Positions 55,290 through 64,000 of a stretch of DNA of 64,000 nt are shown piece after piece (position 1 is the stretch's first letter; each line of letters opens with the position of its first letter). The notes beneath the pieces are model-generated. The model did not search any database, was not told where the DNA came from, and was given only the letters and a program-made list of their open reading frames with translations. The DNA comes from Petaurus breviceps papuanus (Eukaryota; Chordata; Mammalia; Diprotodontia; Petauridae): contig JAMXIF010001194.1 in the NCBI GenBank assembly GCA_028583685.1, forward strand, positions 22,174,313 through 22,238,312, given 5' to 3'. The translations under genes were made by a program, and so were the position numbers.

Positions 55290-55695
55290 GTTTTTGCTGT
55301 TCAGTCATTTTTCAGTCATGTCTCACTCTCTGAGGAAAGAAGTGGGGGTAGGGGAAGCTAGGTGGCGCAGTGAGTAGAGCACCAGCCCTGGAGTCAGGAG
55401 GACCTGAGTTCAAATCCAGCCTCAGACACTTAACATAAAAACTAGCTGTGTGACCTTGGGCAAGTTACTTAACCTGAATTACCCTACAAAAGCCAAAAAA
55501 AAAAAAAAGGTACTAGAGTGGGATTCCATTTCCTTCACCAGCTCATTTTACAGATGAGTAAACTGAGGCAAACATGGTTAAGTGATTTGCTCAGTGTCAC
55601 ACAGTAAGTATCTGAGGCTGGATTTGAACTCAGGAAGATGAGTCTTCCTGACTCCAGGCCCAGCACTCTATCTACTGAACCACCTAGCTGCCACC
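55290..55695 (-). repeat. MAR1-type SINE interrupted by a WSINE
   Basis: The antisense MAR1 parts are 55290-55345 (TTCAGTCATTTTTCAGTCAT) and 55510-55695 (AAACTGAGGCAAACATGGTT to CTGAACCACCTAGCTGCC). The WSINE lies between. Confidence 0.8.
55353..55509 (+). repeat. WSINE-type SINE
   Basis: GAAGCTAGGTGGCGCAGTGA through GTCAGGAGGACCTGAGTTCA to a long A-run. Confidence 0.9.
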
Positions 55696-55904
55696 AAATC
55701 ACAAAGTTAGCTAGTCCAACTTTATGCTGTCCTCCCCCCTTGAGTTCCTTGACTCTTTTTCAGTTCATACTCAACATCTTCCCAACTGCCTCAGTTGCTT
55801 CTCCCCTCTGATAGGGCTGAAGGGTGGAGCACTGACCTCCTTCCAAAGCCTTCCTTTAGAAGGAGGGCTGAGCCATCATCGGTCTTCTTGACCTTTGTCT
55901 TGCC

Positions 55905-56315
55905 ACTGGACTTCCATGACTCTGGAGGAGAGAGTGAGACATGTCTTTGCAAAGCTCTGCCTCACTTATATCCAATTCATTCACAAGTCAAGACATCACC
56001 CCCTTGATGTCCTTGGTCCTCTTCCAGAATGAAGGAAAAACAACACCAAGTGTCTGTACGTTCCAGGTAACTCCACACTTTCCATCAAGAGCTCTGCTCA
56101 GTTTCAACTCCACAAAACAATATGCCTTTTTACCTAGTACTCTCTGGTCTCCCTCACCCTTTTCAGCTTCCTTTTTTTTTTTTTTTTTAATCTTCTCCCC
56201 TTAACTTGTAAACTCTTTGAGGACAGGAACTGTCTTTTTCTTACTTCTATCCCCAGCACTTAACAAAGTTCCTGGCACATAATAGGCACTTAAATCATTA
56301 TTTCATCGAATCCTT
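55905..56315 (+). repeat. RTE-type 3' block followed by L2 3' end
   Basis: 55905-56055 matches the 34600-34775 block (CTCTGGAGGAGAGAGTGAGA, TCCTCTTCCAGAATGAAGGA). 56070-56315 is an L2 terminus (ACTCTTTGAGGACAGGAACT, AATAGGCACTTAAATC). Confidence 0.55.
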
Positions 56316-56510
56316 GTTTTACCTATGCTTGTCCCTTTCCAAACCCCAACCCTAGATAAATCCCATCACCTCTGCCTGTAAGATGTAACCTCCAATAGAG
56401 GAAGGCACACAACTAGGCTGACGGGGTCTGTTACAAGTTTATGTTATGTGACTTGGATCCTTTACTTTTCCCTCATTGACTCGATTTCATTTCCCTCAGC
56501 AACTGCTAGG

Positions 56511-56667
56511 GCAGCTAGGTGGTACAATGGAAAGGGTACTGGGCCTGGAATCAGGAAGGTTTTTCTGAGTTAGCATCCAAGCTCAGACACTTACTAGCTA
56601 TGGGACCCACCCTGGGCAAGTCACTTAACCCTGTTTGCCTCAGTTTCCTCATCTGTGAAATGAGCAC
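56511..56667 (+). repeat. MAR/WSINE-type SINE
   Basis: GGGCAGCTAGGTGGTACAAT, CAGACACTTACTAGCTATGG, TTTGCCTCAGTTTCCTCATC. Confidence 0.8.
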
Positions 56668-57420
56668 AGTTTTCAAATATCACTTTTCCCCTCAATCATT
56701 TCAGCCAATCTGGTAGGTATAAAATGATATCTCAAGATTGTTATAATTTGCATCTCTCCAATAAATAATGACCTAGAACATTTTTTCATATGACTATAAA
56801 TTGTTTTGATTCCTTCATTGAAAAACTGCTGTTATAAAAGACTATTATAAATACCAACATTAACTATAAAGGACATACAACTATATATATATATATATAA
56901 ATATATATATATATACATATGTAATTATATATACATATTAATTATATATATACATATAAAGGACATAAAGATGCTATCTGGATCCAGAGAAAGAACTGAT
57001 AAATAGAAGTATATATAGAATAATTTTACACATATATGTCTATTCATGTCTAATGTAGCCATCTCTAGGGAGGGGTGGGGAGAGGAAAGAAAAAAAAGAA
57101 ATTTCCATGGTAATTTTTTTGTATATTTAAAAAGAATAGGGGCAGCCAGGTGGCTCAGCAAGTAAGAACACTGGCCCCAGTGTCGGGATGACCTGGGAAT
57201 CAAATCCAGGCTCAGATACTTAGCACCACACCCAGAAATAACTGGCTGTGTAACCTTGAGCAAGTTACTTAACCCCAATTGCTTAAAAAAAAAAAAAGAA
57301 TAGCAAGTTGTTCATAGCAAATTTGCAGTTTTGTGTGCAATCATCTTTTTTATTACCATACTATGGAAATGTTTGTTTTATTCCACAAATTAAAAATTAA
57401 ATTAAAAAAAAAAAAACAAG
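56668..57420. repeat. L1 3' end with inverted 5' part
   Basis: 56668-56830 is L1 ORF2 sequence in minus orientation (TTCAGCCAATCTGGTAGGTA). It is followed directly by plus-oriented L1 3' UTR (56832-57420: TGGATCCAGAGAAAGAACTG to ATTCCACAAATTAAAAATTA). A SINE (57140-57293) lies in the 3' UTR. Confidence 0.7.
57140..57293 (+). repeat. WSINE-type SINE, CCCAGAAA-variant
   Basis: GGGCAGCCAGGTGGCTCAGC, CTTAGCACCACACCCAGAAA, TAACCTTGAGCAAGTTACTT. AAAAGAATAG at 57130-57139 and 57294-57303 is the target-site duplication. Confidence 0.9.
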
Positions 57421-57969
57421 AAAGGAGATGGTAAACCACTCCAGCCAAGAAAACTCCAAATGAGGTCACAAAGAATCAGACATGAATGAATAACAACAAA
57501 CAACAGCAATTCCTTTTTGTTCCAAACTTCTTCTTTCCTTAAGTCACCCTTATCCCTCCCACTTAGCAAAGGATCTTGCTTCATATTCACTAAAAAAATT
57601 AAGGTCATCCGTAGATAGCTTCCTCTCTCCCTTCCCAGCTCTACACTTCAAATAACCTCTGCATCATCTCTCATTCTATCTCTCCTTTGTCCCAATGTTG
57701 GAGAAAGAGGTGACTTTTCATGTTAACACAAATTAACTATGTGGAGACTTAATCCCATCTTTTAGCCCCAAGAGATTGCCCATTTGATCATCTTCCCCTC
57801 CCTCATTTTAAATTTTTTAATCCCTTGTCTTGTTCCCAACTGTTTACAAATATTCCCAGGTTCTTAAACCTTCACTCAATGCCACTGTCCCCCTAAAATC
57901 TGTTGTATCTCTTCCCTTTCACAGCCAATGTCTTAGGAAAAGCTGCTTTCACTTTCCCTTATTCACTTA

Positions 57970-58722
57970 ACACCCCTCCCCTTTAAATTTTTTTATAGTA
58001 TTTTGTTTTTTTTATTACATGTAAAGACAAATTTTAACATTCACTTAACAATTTTGAGTTCCAAATTTTCTTCTTTTCTTACTTCCCCCCTCCCTAAGAC
58101 AGTAAGCAATTTGATATAGGTTACTTATGTGTGAACATGTAAAATGTCTCCATATTAGTCATGTTGTGAAAGAAAAAAAGACCAAAAGAAAAAAAAAACA
58201 TGAAAAAAAATAAAGGGAAAACAATATGCCTTGATATACATTCAGACTCCGTCAGTTCTTTCTCTGGATATTCCATTTTTCCTCATGAGTACTTTGGAAT
58301 TGTCTTGGATCATTGTATTGCTACAAACAACTAAATCATTCACAGTTGATCATTATACAATGTTACTGTTACTATGTACAATGTTCTCCTGGTTCTTCTA
58401 CTTCTCTTTGCATCAGTTCATTTAAGTCTTTCAAGGTTTTTGTGAAATCTACCTGCTCATCATTTCTTATAGCACAATAGTATTCCATTACATTCATATG
58501 CCATAACTTGTTGAGCCATTCACCAATTGATGGGTATCCCTTCAATTTCCAATTCCTTACCACCACAAAAAGAGCTGCTATAAATATTTTTGTACAAATA
58601 GACCCTCCTTTTTTTATGTCTTTGGGACACAGAACAAGTAGTATTATTGCTAGATCAAAAAGCATGCACAATTTTATTGCCTTTTGGCCATAAATCAGTG
58701 CTTAACCCTTTTCAACCTATCT
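57970..58722 (-). repeat. L1 LINE 3' end inserted in L2
   Basis: On the minus strand the frame ends with an ORF2-like C-terminus (MNVMEYYCAIRNDEQVDF), followed by an L1 3' UTR. It lies antisense within the surrounding L2. Confidence 0.8.
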
Positions 58723-60030
58723 TTGGACATTACCCAACAGAACCTGCCGTCTTCAAAATTACCAGATGATCTATTAGTTGTTAAATCCAAAAACCTTTTT
58801 TTTAGTCTTCATTCTTCTTAATTTCTCTGCAGTATTTGTCACTGTTTACCACCCTCTTCTCTCAGAGACTGTCTTCCCTACATTTGTGATAGTGTTCTCT
58901 CACATTTCTTCTCCTATCTGGCCACCCTTTCCCATCTAATATGCTGGATAAACCATCCATAACTCACCCCTTATTTGTACATTTCAAGGTTCTTCCTTGG
59001 ATCCTCTTCTCTTTCTTCTCTACAGTATATCTTGGTGGTCTTATCAGCTTCCCTTGGCTTCGACTGGCATTTCTATGTAGATGACAGAGAGATGGAGAGA
59101 GAAAAAGAGAGAGATCTCCAAGCCATTCTCAATTCTTCCCTTGCTCTCTTCCCAACCCCCATATCTAATTAATTGCCAAATTTTCTCAATTCTACTTTCA
59201 GAATATCTTGCAGACAGTTCCTCTCCAATCACAGTCACCATCCTAATTTTGTTCTTCATTGTCTTGTCTGAACTATTGAAATAACCTCCTCATCAGCTTC
59301 CTTGACTCCAGATTCTCCCCTCTCCAGTCCACCCCTAACCTAGCTTCCAGGTTGATATTCTTAAAGCAGAAGTCTGACTGTATCATTCCCCTGTTCAAGA
59401 AGATGCAGAAATTCCTTCTAGTCTCTAGAATAAAATACAAATTCCTCTATTTAACTTGTAAAACCCTTCTCAGACTAACTTTAAGCTTCTTGTCCAGACT
59501 TATGTCACATTATTCTCTACAAATTCTACATTCTATCCAAATTGTCTTCCTTCCTTTTCCTTATACCTAACATTTCATCTACTGCCTGAGTGTCTTTGCA
59601 TTCCCTCCAGTAGGTCTAACTTTCTTCAAAACTTAATTCAAGGGATGTGGAAGAGTTAGGACACTAAAGAACAATCTGGAATTATGCCCAAAGAGTTATC
59701 AAATCATCCATACTCTTTGACCCAGTAATACCACTACTAAGTCTATTTCCAAAAATAATTAGGTACAAAAGAAAAGAATCTATATGTTCTAAAATATTTA
59801 TAGCATCTCTGTTTCTTGTGGTAAAGACCTGGAAATTTCAGGGCTGCCCATCAGTTGGGAAATGGCTGAACAAGTTGTGGTATATGATTATGACAGAATA
59901 TTACTAAGCTATGAGAAATAATGGGATGATTTTAGAATGGAAAATTTACATTAAATAATGAAGAGCAAAATGAGCAGAATCAAGAGAACACTGTATACAG
60001 TAATAGCAATATTGTTTAAGAATGACTTTG

Positions 60031-60301
60031 GGGTGGCTAGGTGGCACAGTGAATAGAACACTGACCCTGGAGTCAGGAGCAACTGAGTTCAAATGCAGCC
60101 TCAGACACTTAACACTTACTTTTTTTTTTTTTCCAGAGCCACAGACAGTTTATCTTTCCAAATAAGATTAGGAAGAGAAATGAAGAACCCACTGGTAGTA
60201 AGTAGCAGAAGGCAAAAGTGTCTTCTTGGGTCTGTCTTGCCTTGGGCAAGTCACTTAACACCAATTGCCCTTCCTTCTTCCCTCCAAAAAAGGAAAAAAA
60301 A
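60031..60301 (+). repeat. WSINE-type SINE with an internal foreign segment
   Basis: AAGAATGACTTTG flanks it at 60018-60030 and 60302-60314. The SINE head ends at CACTTAACACTTACT near 60120 and resumes at CCTTGGGCAAGTCACTTAAC near 60240. About 120 bases with a T-run at the left lie between, replacing about 10 SINE bases. Confidence 0.9.
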
Positions 60302-60436
60302 AAGAATGACTTTGAGCTAATAAGTTATTTTGATTATTAAAAATACCTAAATTAACTATAAAGGACATAGGAGGAAAGACACTATCTGCATCCAGAGAAA
60401 GAACAGATAAGTAGAAGTATGCATAGAATAATTTTA

Positions 60437-60442
60437 CATATG

Positions 60443-60490
<48 letters not shown>
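60437..60490. repeat. (TA)n microsatellite in L1 3' UTR
   Basis: A TA/CA-rich run directly after AGAATAATTTTACATA, at the same site of the L1 as the array at 62280-62366. Confidence 0.9.
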
Positions 60491-60491
<1 letters not shown>

Positions 60492-60925
60492 GTGTTTAAT
60501 GGTAGCCATCTCTGCAGTGGGGAAATGGAGGGAAAAAAATGGGAAAAAAGGAAATTTACGTGATAATTTTCTTGTATATTTGAAAGGAGTAGCAATTGTG
60601 CATAGTAGATTTGCAGTTTTATGTGCAATCATCTTTTTATTATACTATGTTATGAAATGCTTATTTTATTCCATAAATTAAAAATAAAATAATTTTTAAA
60701 AAGCTTAATTCAAGAGTCACCTCCTATAGGAAGTCTATCCAGATTGCCTTCCTATCCCCACAATTATTACTATTCTGCCCCCAAATTTACTTTGTATATA
60801 CTTTGTTTAAAATTTTGAATTTGACTTCCTATACATATACTGTCTCCCCACCACCACCACTAGCACCACCACTCTTCTGATGTAAGCTTCTCTAGGGCAG
60901 GAGCTATTGGGTTTTTCACCTTTTC

Positions 60926-61091
60926 TTTCTTTTTTTTTTTTTTTTTTGCTTTTTGGAGGGCAATTGGGGTTAAGTGACTTGCCCAAAGTCATACGGCTAG
61001 TTTTTGTGTTAAGTGTCTGAGGCCGGATTTGAACTCAGGTCCTCCTGATTCCAGGGCTGGTGCTCTATTCACTGTGCCACCTAGCCACCAC
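60926..61091 (-). repeat. WSINE-type SINE
   Basis: Antisense SINE: a T-run, CTTTTTGGAGGGCAATTGGG, CAGGTCCTCCTGATTCCAGG, CACTGTGCCACCTAGCCACC. TTTTTCACCTTTTC and TTTTTCATCTTTTC flank it. Confidence 0.9.
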
Positions 61092-61179
61092 TGTTTTTCA
61101 TCTTTTCATCCCTAAATCTTAAAGCAGTGTCTGGCACAGAATGAGTATTTAATCAACGTTTGTTGATTGAATCAGTATT

Positions 61180-61950
61180 GGGGAGAAATAATATTGCACA
61201 AGTAAATAAAAAGGATGTATAAAGTAGTACAAAATAATTTCATGTGAGAGCAAGCACTAACAATTGTGGTCATCACAAAAAGTCTTGTGTAGGAGCTGTG
61301 TTTTGACATGTAAGACAATTTGTACAAAGACAAGGAAGTGACAGATGAATATTGTCACTGGGAAATATTTTCGAGTCCAGTTTGCTAGAATGCCAAGTGT
61401 TTATGTGAAATTACTAAAAGTAGATGGGAACCTGGTTGTGGGGGCTTTTATAATTTTTCCTGGAGGAAATAAGGAGCCACTAAAAATTTTGTGTAGGGGG
61501 AAATCATAATCTAATTTGCTTCTAGGAATATAAACTTTAAGTTGTATGAAAAATGGATTGAGCGAGAGACTCAAAGCAATGAACCCAATTAGAAGGTTAT
61601 TGCAGTAGTCTAGTCAAGAGGCAATGAGGGCATGAAGCTAAGTAGAAGCTGTGAGAATAGAGTAGAAAGGGTGGATTTGAGACATGTTATGGAATTGGTA
61701 ACTGAATGGATATGAGAGTTGAGGGAGAGGGAAGAGGCACATCTGACTGAGATTTTGAACCTGGATGATTGGAAGAATGATGGTACCCTCAACAGGAATG
61801 GAGTTGTTTGAAAAAGCAATGGATTTTAGGAAAATGTGAGATCTGCTCTAGACATATTGACCTTAAGATGTCTGTGGAACATCCAGATGGAGATGTCCAA
61901 CATGCAGATGGTACCATGAAACTGGAGTTCAGAAGAGATTCATTTTTAGA
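61180..61950 (-). repeat. Diverged L2 LINE
   Basis: AATAAGGAGCCACTAAAAAT, AAGGTTATTGCAGTAGTCTA, ATGATGGTACCCTCAACAGG, TTAAGATGTCTGTGGAACAT: an antisense L2 lying tail-to-tail with the plus-strand L2 that ends at 61178. Confidence 0.65.
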
Positions 61951-61954
61951 ACTG

Positions 61955-62319
61955 GAAATGGGTGCATATCAGTTGGGGAATGGCTGAACAAGTTGTAGTA
62001 TATGAATGTGATGGAATACTATTGTGCTATAAGAAATAAGAGCCCAGTGATCTCAGAAAAACATAGAAAGACACAAAATAATGAAGACCAAAACAAACAG
62101 AACCAAGAGAACATTGTATACAGTAAGAGCAATAATGTTTTAAGAATGACTTTGAGAGAATAAGTCATTTTGTCTATTACAAATACCCAAATTAATTATA
62201 AAGGACATATGAAGAAAAACACTATCTGCAATCAGAGGAAGAACTAATGAATAGAAGTATGTCTAGAATAATTTTACATACATACATGCATTGTGTATGT
62301 GTATATATACATACACACA

Positions 62320-62370
<51 letters not shown>

Positions 62371-62575
62371 ATTTATGTCTAATAGTAGCCACCTCTAGGG
62401 GGAAGGGGAGGGAAAAAATTACAAGAATAACTTTATTATGTATTTAAAAGGAATAGTAAGTTGTACATAATAGATTTGTAGTTTCATGTGCAATCATCTT
62501 TTTTATTACACTATATTATGGAAATACTTGCTTTATTCCATAAATTAAAAATAAAATAAATTTCTTAAAAAATAA
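61955..62575 (+). repeat. L1 LINE 3' end
   Basis: TCAGTTGGGGAATGGCTGAA, GATGGAATACTATTGTGCTA (ORF2 C-terminus), AAAACACTATCTGCAATCAG, ATTCCATAAATTAAAAATAA. Same family as 59643-60703. Confidence 0.85.
62280..62366. repeat. (TA)n microsatellite in L1 3' UTR
   Basis: An impure CA/TG/TA run followed by a pure (TA)n, at the same L1 site as 60437-60490. Confidence 0.9.
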
Positions 62576-62824
62576 GACATTCATTCTCTTCTCTATATTT
62601 ATATGTATATGTGCATGTATACATACACATAATATAACATAAATATATATAAATATGTGTACATATCTAAATACATTTATATGTACATTATTTGCATTGG
62701 GGAGTAATTTTTATAGATAACTTGAGCTTTCTCTTTCACATTCTTTGATCTATGAACCAAAGAGGTTTTTTTTTTAGGGGGGGAGTCACAATGTATGGTT
62801 ACTGCATTGAAGTTACAGGTTTGT

Positions 62825-62985
62825 TTGGGGTTTTTTTTTTGCCTTTTTTGGAGGGCAATTGGGGTTAAGTAACTTGTCCAAGGTTACATGGCTACTTTTT
62901 TTTGTGTGGGTGTTAAGTGTCTGAGGCTGGAACCAAACTCAGGTCCTCCTGATTCCGGGGTCGGTGCTTTACTCACTGCCCCAAA
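62825..62985 (-). repeat. WSINE-type SINE (variant), first of a tandem pair
   Basis: GAGGGCAATTGGGGTTAAGT, GTTACATGGCTACTTTTTTT, CTCAGGTCCTCCTGATTCCG. It carries the extra TTTGTGTGGGTG block of the variant subfamily. Confidence 0.85.
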
Positions 62986-62995
62986 GAGGAAGAAT

Positions 62996-63154
62996 CTTTT
63001 TTTTTTTTTTCTTTTTGGAGGGTAATTGGGGTTAAGTGACTTGCCCAAGGTCACATGGCTAGTTTTGGTGTTAAGTGTCTGAGGCCAAATTTGAACTCAG
63101 GTCCTCCTGACTCCAGGGCTGGTGCTCTACTAACTCCTCCACCTAGTTGCCCCA
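62996..63154 (-). repeat. WSINE-type SINE, second of the tandem pair
   Basis: A T-run, CTTTTTGGAGGGTAATTGGG, TCAGGTCCTCCTGACTCCAG, TCCTCCACCTAGTTGCCCC. AAGTTACAG occurs both before the first SINE (62809) and after this one (63155). Confidence 0.85.
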
Positions 63155-63169
63155 AAGTTACAGTTTTTA

Positions 63170-64000
63170 AAGAAGCAATGAGAGTCTTTTTGACTACCAC
63201 CCTCTAGCCTCTATCTGAATTAATCTTCTGTTTTTCCTTTAAATAGCCAAAGTGAATTAAGCTGATACTTTTCTGTGCTATGACTCATTGTCATTATGTA
63301 GGTTTTTATTATAAGCAGATCCCCATTGGATATTTATAACTAGGCTTACCAGGAGGACCTAAGTTTAATATTCATTCCTAGAATTTCCTAAGGTGTAATG
63401 ATACAAAGAATGCTCAGTAATTTGTGTTTCATTGGGGTCTAACTCTGATTTACAGTCAGAAATGGGTCAGCCCAACAAGACCAAGGATGAGACATGTTAC
63501 CCGCTGCCTGATAGACCTAAAGTGCAGAATGAAATAATTCATTTTTTGTACATGAGAAATGCATGTATCCATTTTAGTTTACTAGGCTTTTTTTTTTTTT
63601 AAAGCAAGGATTGTGTTGTTGTTTAGGGAGGGAGGATTTGGAAGAGAAGAAAGAACTAACAATAGTGTGGCCAAAAAAGAAAAAAGAAGAAAAGAAAAAA
63701 GTAGCTCCAGTAATGAACTTACATATACTTAAGAGTATTGGCTTATATGTGGTCACTCATTCTGCCTGTAGTGAAGTCAGCCTAGAACCCAGACCAGATA
63801 CCTAAAGGTCGAACCTCCAAGTCTTCTCTCAGACAGACTGTGGAGAGTATATTCCTTTCCATCTTTTGCATTTCAGAATCCCTAGAAACCCCCTTAAAGG
63901 GAACTAGGGATTCTGAGAGAAGGAGGTAAGGACTACATGCCAGACATGAGAACAGCCAGCACAAAGGTGCAGAGGTAGGAGATGAGTTCTTCTGGGCTTA
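63170..64000. other. Intergenic, unclassified, to the end of the window
   Basis: No gene, exon or named repeat recognised. COL9A3 would be expected further downstream by human synteny, but no collagen Gly-X-Y coding sequence is present here. Confidence 0.4.

Larger units (their letters stand above)
59643..60703 (+). repeat. L1 LINE 3' end with clear target-site duplication
   Basis: CTTAATTCAAG is present at 59632-59642 and 60704-60714 and joins the two L2 sides. The body runs from ORF2 C-terminal sequence (GAAATGGCTGAACAAGTTGT) to the 3' UTR and ATTCCATAAATTAAAAATAA. It contains a SINE (60031-60301) and a (TA)n. Confidence 0.9.
57500..61178 (+). repeat. L2 LINE split into pieces by L1s and SINEs
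   Basis: L2 parts in order: 57500-57965, 58725-59642, 60715-60925 and 61092-61178. They include the YADD-like region near 59070, ATTCCCCTGTTCAAGAAGAT, TTACTTTGTATATACTTTGT and the terminal AACGTTTGTTGATTGAATCA. The insertions are described separately. Confidence 0.7.

Noticed and set aside
1-64000. CRISPR arrays, bacterial operons, tRNA or rRNA genes
   Set aside because: No regularly spaced repeats with unique spacers occur, and the tRNA-like segments are SINE heads without intact tRNA folds and with SINE bodies attached.
63170-64000. First exon of COL9A3, expected downstream by human synteny
   Set aside because: No Gly-X-Y coding, CpG island or signal peptide coding sequence is present before the window ends.

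Overview
The window is vertebrate nuclear DNA, and almost certainly marsupial. It has multi-exon genes with GT-AG introns and CpG-rich promoters. It is dense in tRNA-type SINEs that begin GGGGCGGCTAGGTGGCGCAG and end near CCAATTGCC plus A-rich (the WSINE/Ther/MAR family group seen in metatherians), together with L1, L2, L3/CR1 and MIR copies. I cannot fix the species; the SINE type favours an Australian marsupial. Two 100-N gaps (192-291 and 13610-13709) mark this as a draft assembly.

Two host genes are complete, both on the + strand. MRGBP (subunit of the NuA4/TIP60 acetyltransferase complex) has five coding exons from 12945 to 19202, starts in a CpG island and has a 3' UTR ending near 20480. 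OGFR (opioid growth factor receptor) has seven coding exons from 31007 to 50153, starts in a second CpG-rich promoter, has a 10.3-kb first intron and has a 3' UTR ending near 52385. The order MRGBP then OGFR in the same orientation matches human 20q13.33, where NTSR1 lies upstream and COL9A3 downstream. Neither neighbour is visible here. Every splice junction was read by eye, and both reading frames close without any stop (238 and 622 residues).

Layout: 1-440 is gap-flanking sequence carrying sequencing-adapter remains. 440-12600 is intergenic, mostly L3, L2, L1, MIR and SINE copies. 12600-20480 is MRGBP. 20480-30690 is intergenic with a large L2 split by L1, an L3 with a local hairpin, and further L2 pieces. 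30690-52385 is OGFR. 52385-64000 is intergenic and deeply nested (SINEs in L1s in L2s). The two 3' UTRs are nearly free of recognisable repeats, which supports their being transcribed exonic sequence.

I found no undescribed gene system, RNA gene or CRISPR array. The most unusual items are a SINE that reads as circularly permuted between 15-bp direct repeats (40764-40965), a marsupial tandem repeat in OGFR exon 7, a long in-frame open stretch upstream of the MRGBP start, a 36-bp near-perfect inverted repeat inside an L3, an inserted T-headed segment inside a SINE, and an adapter-containing hairpin near the first gap.
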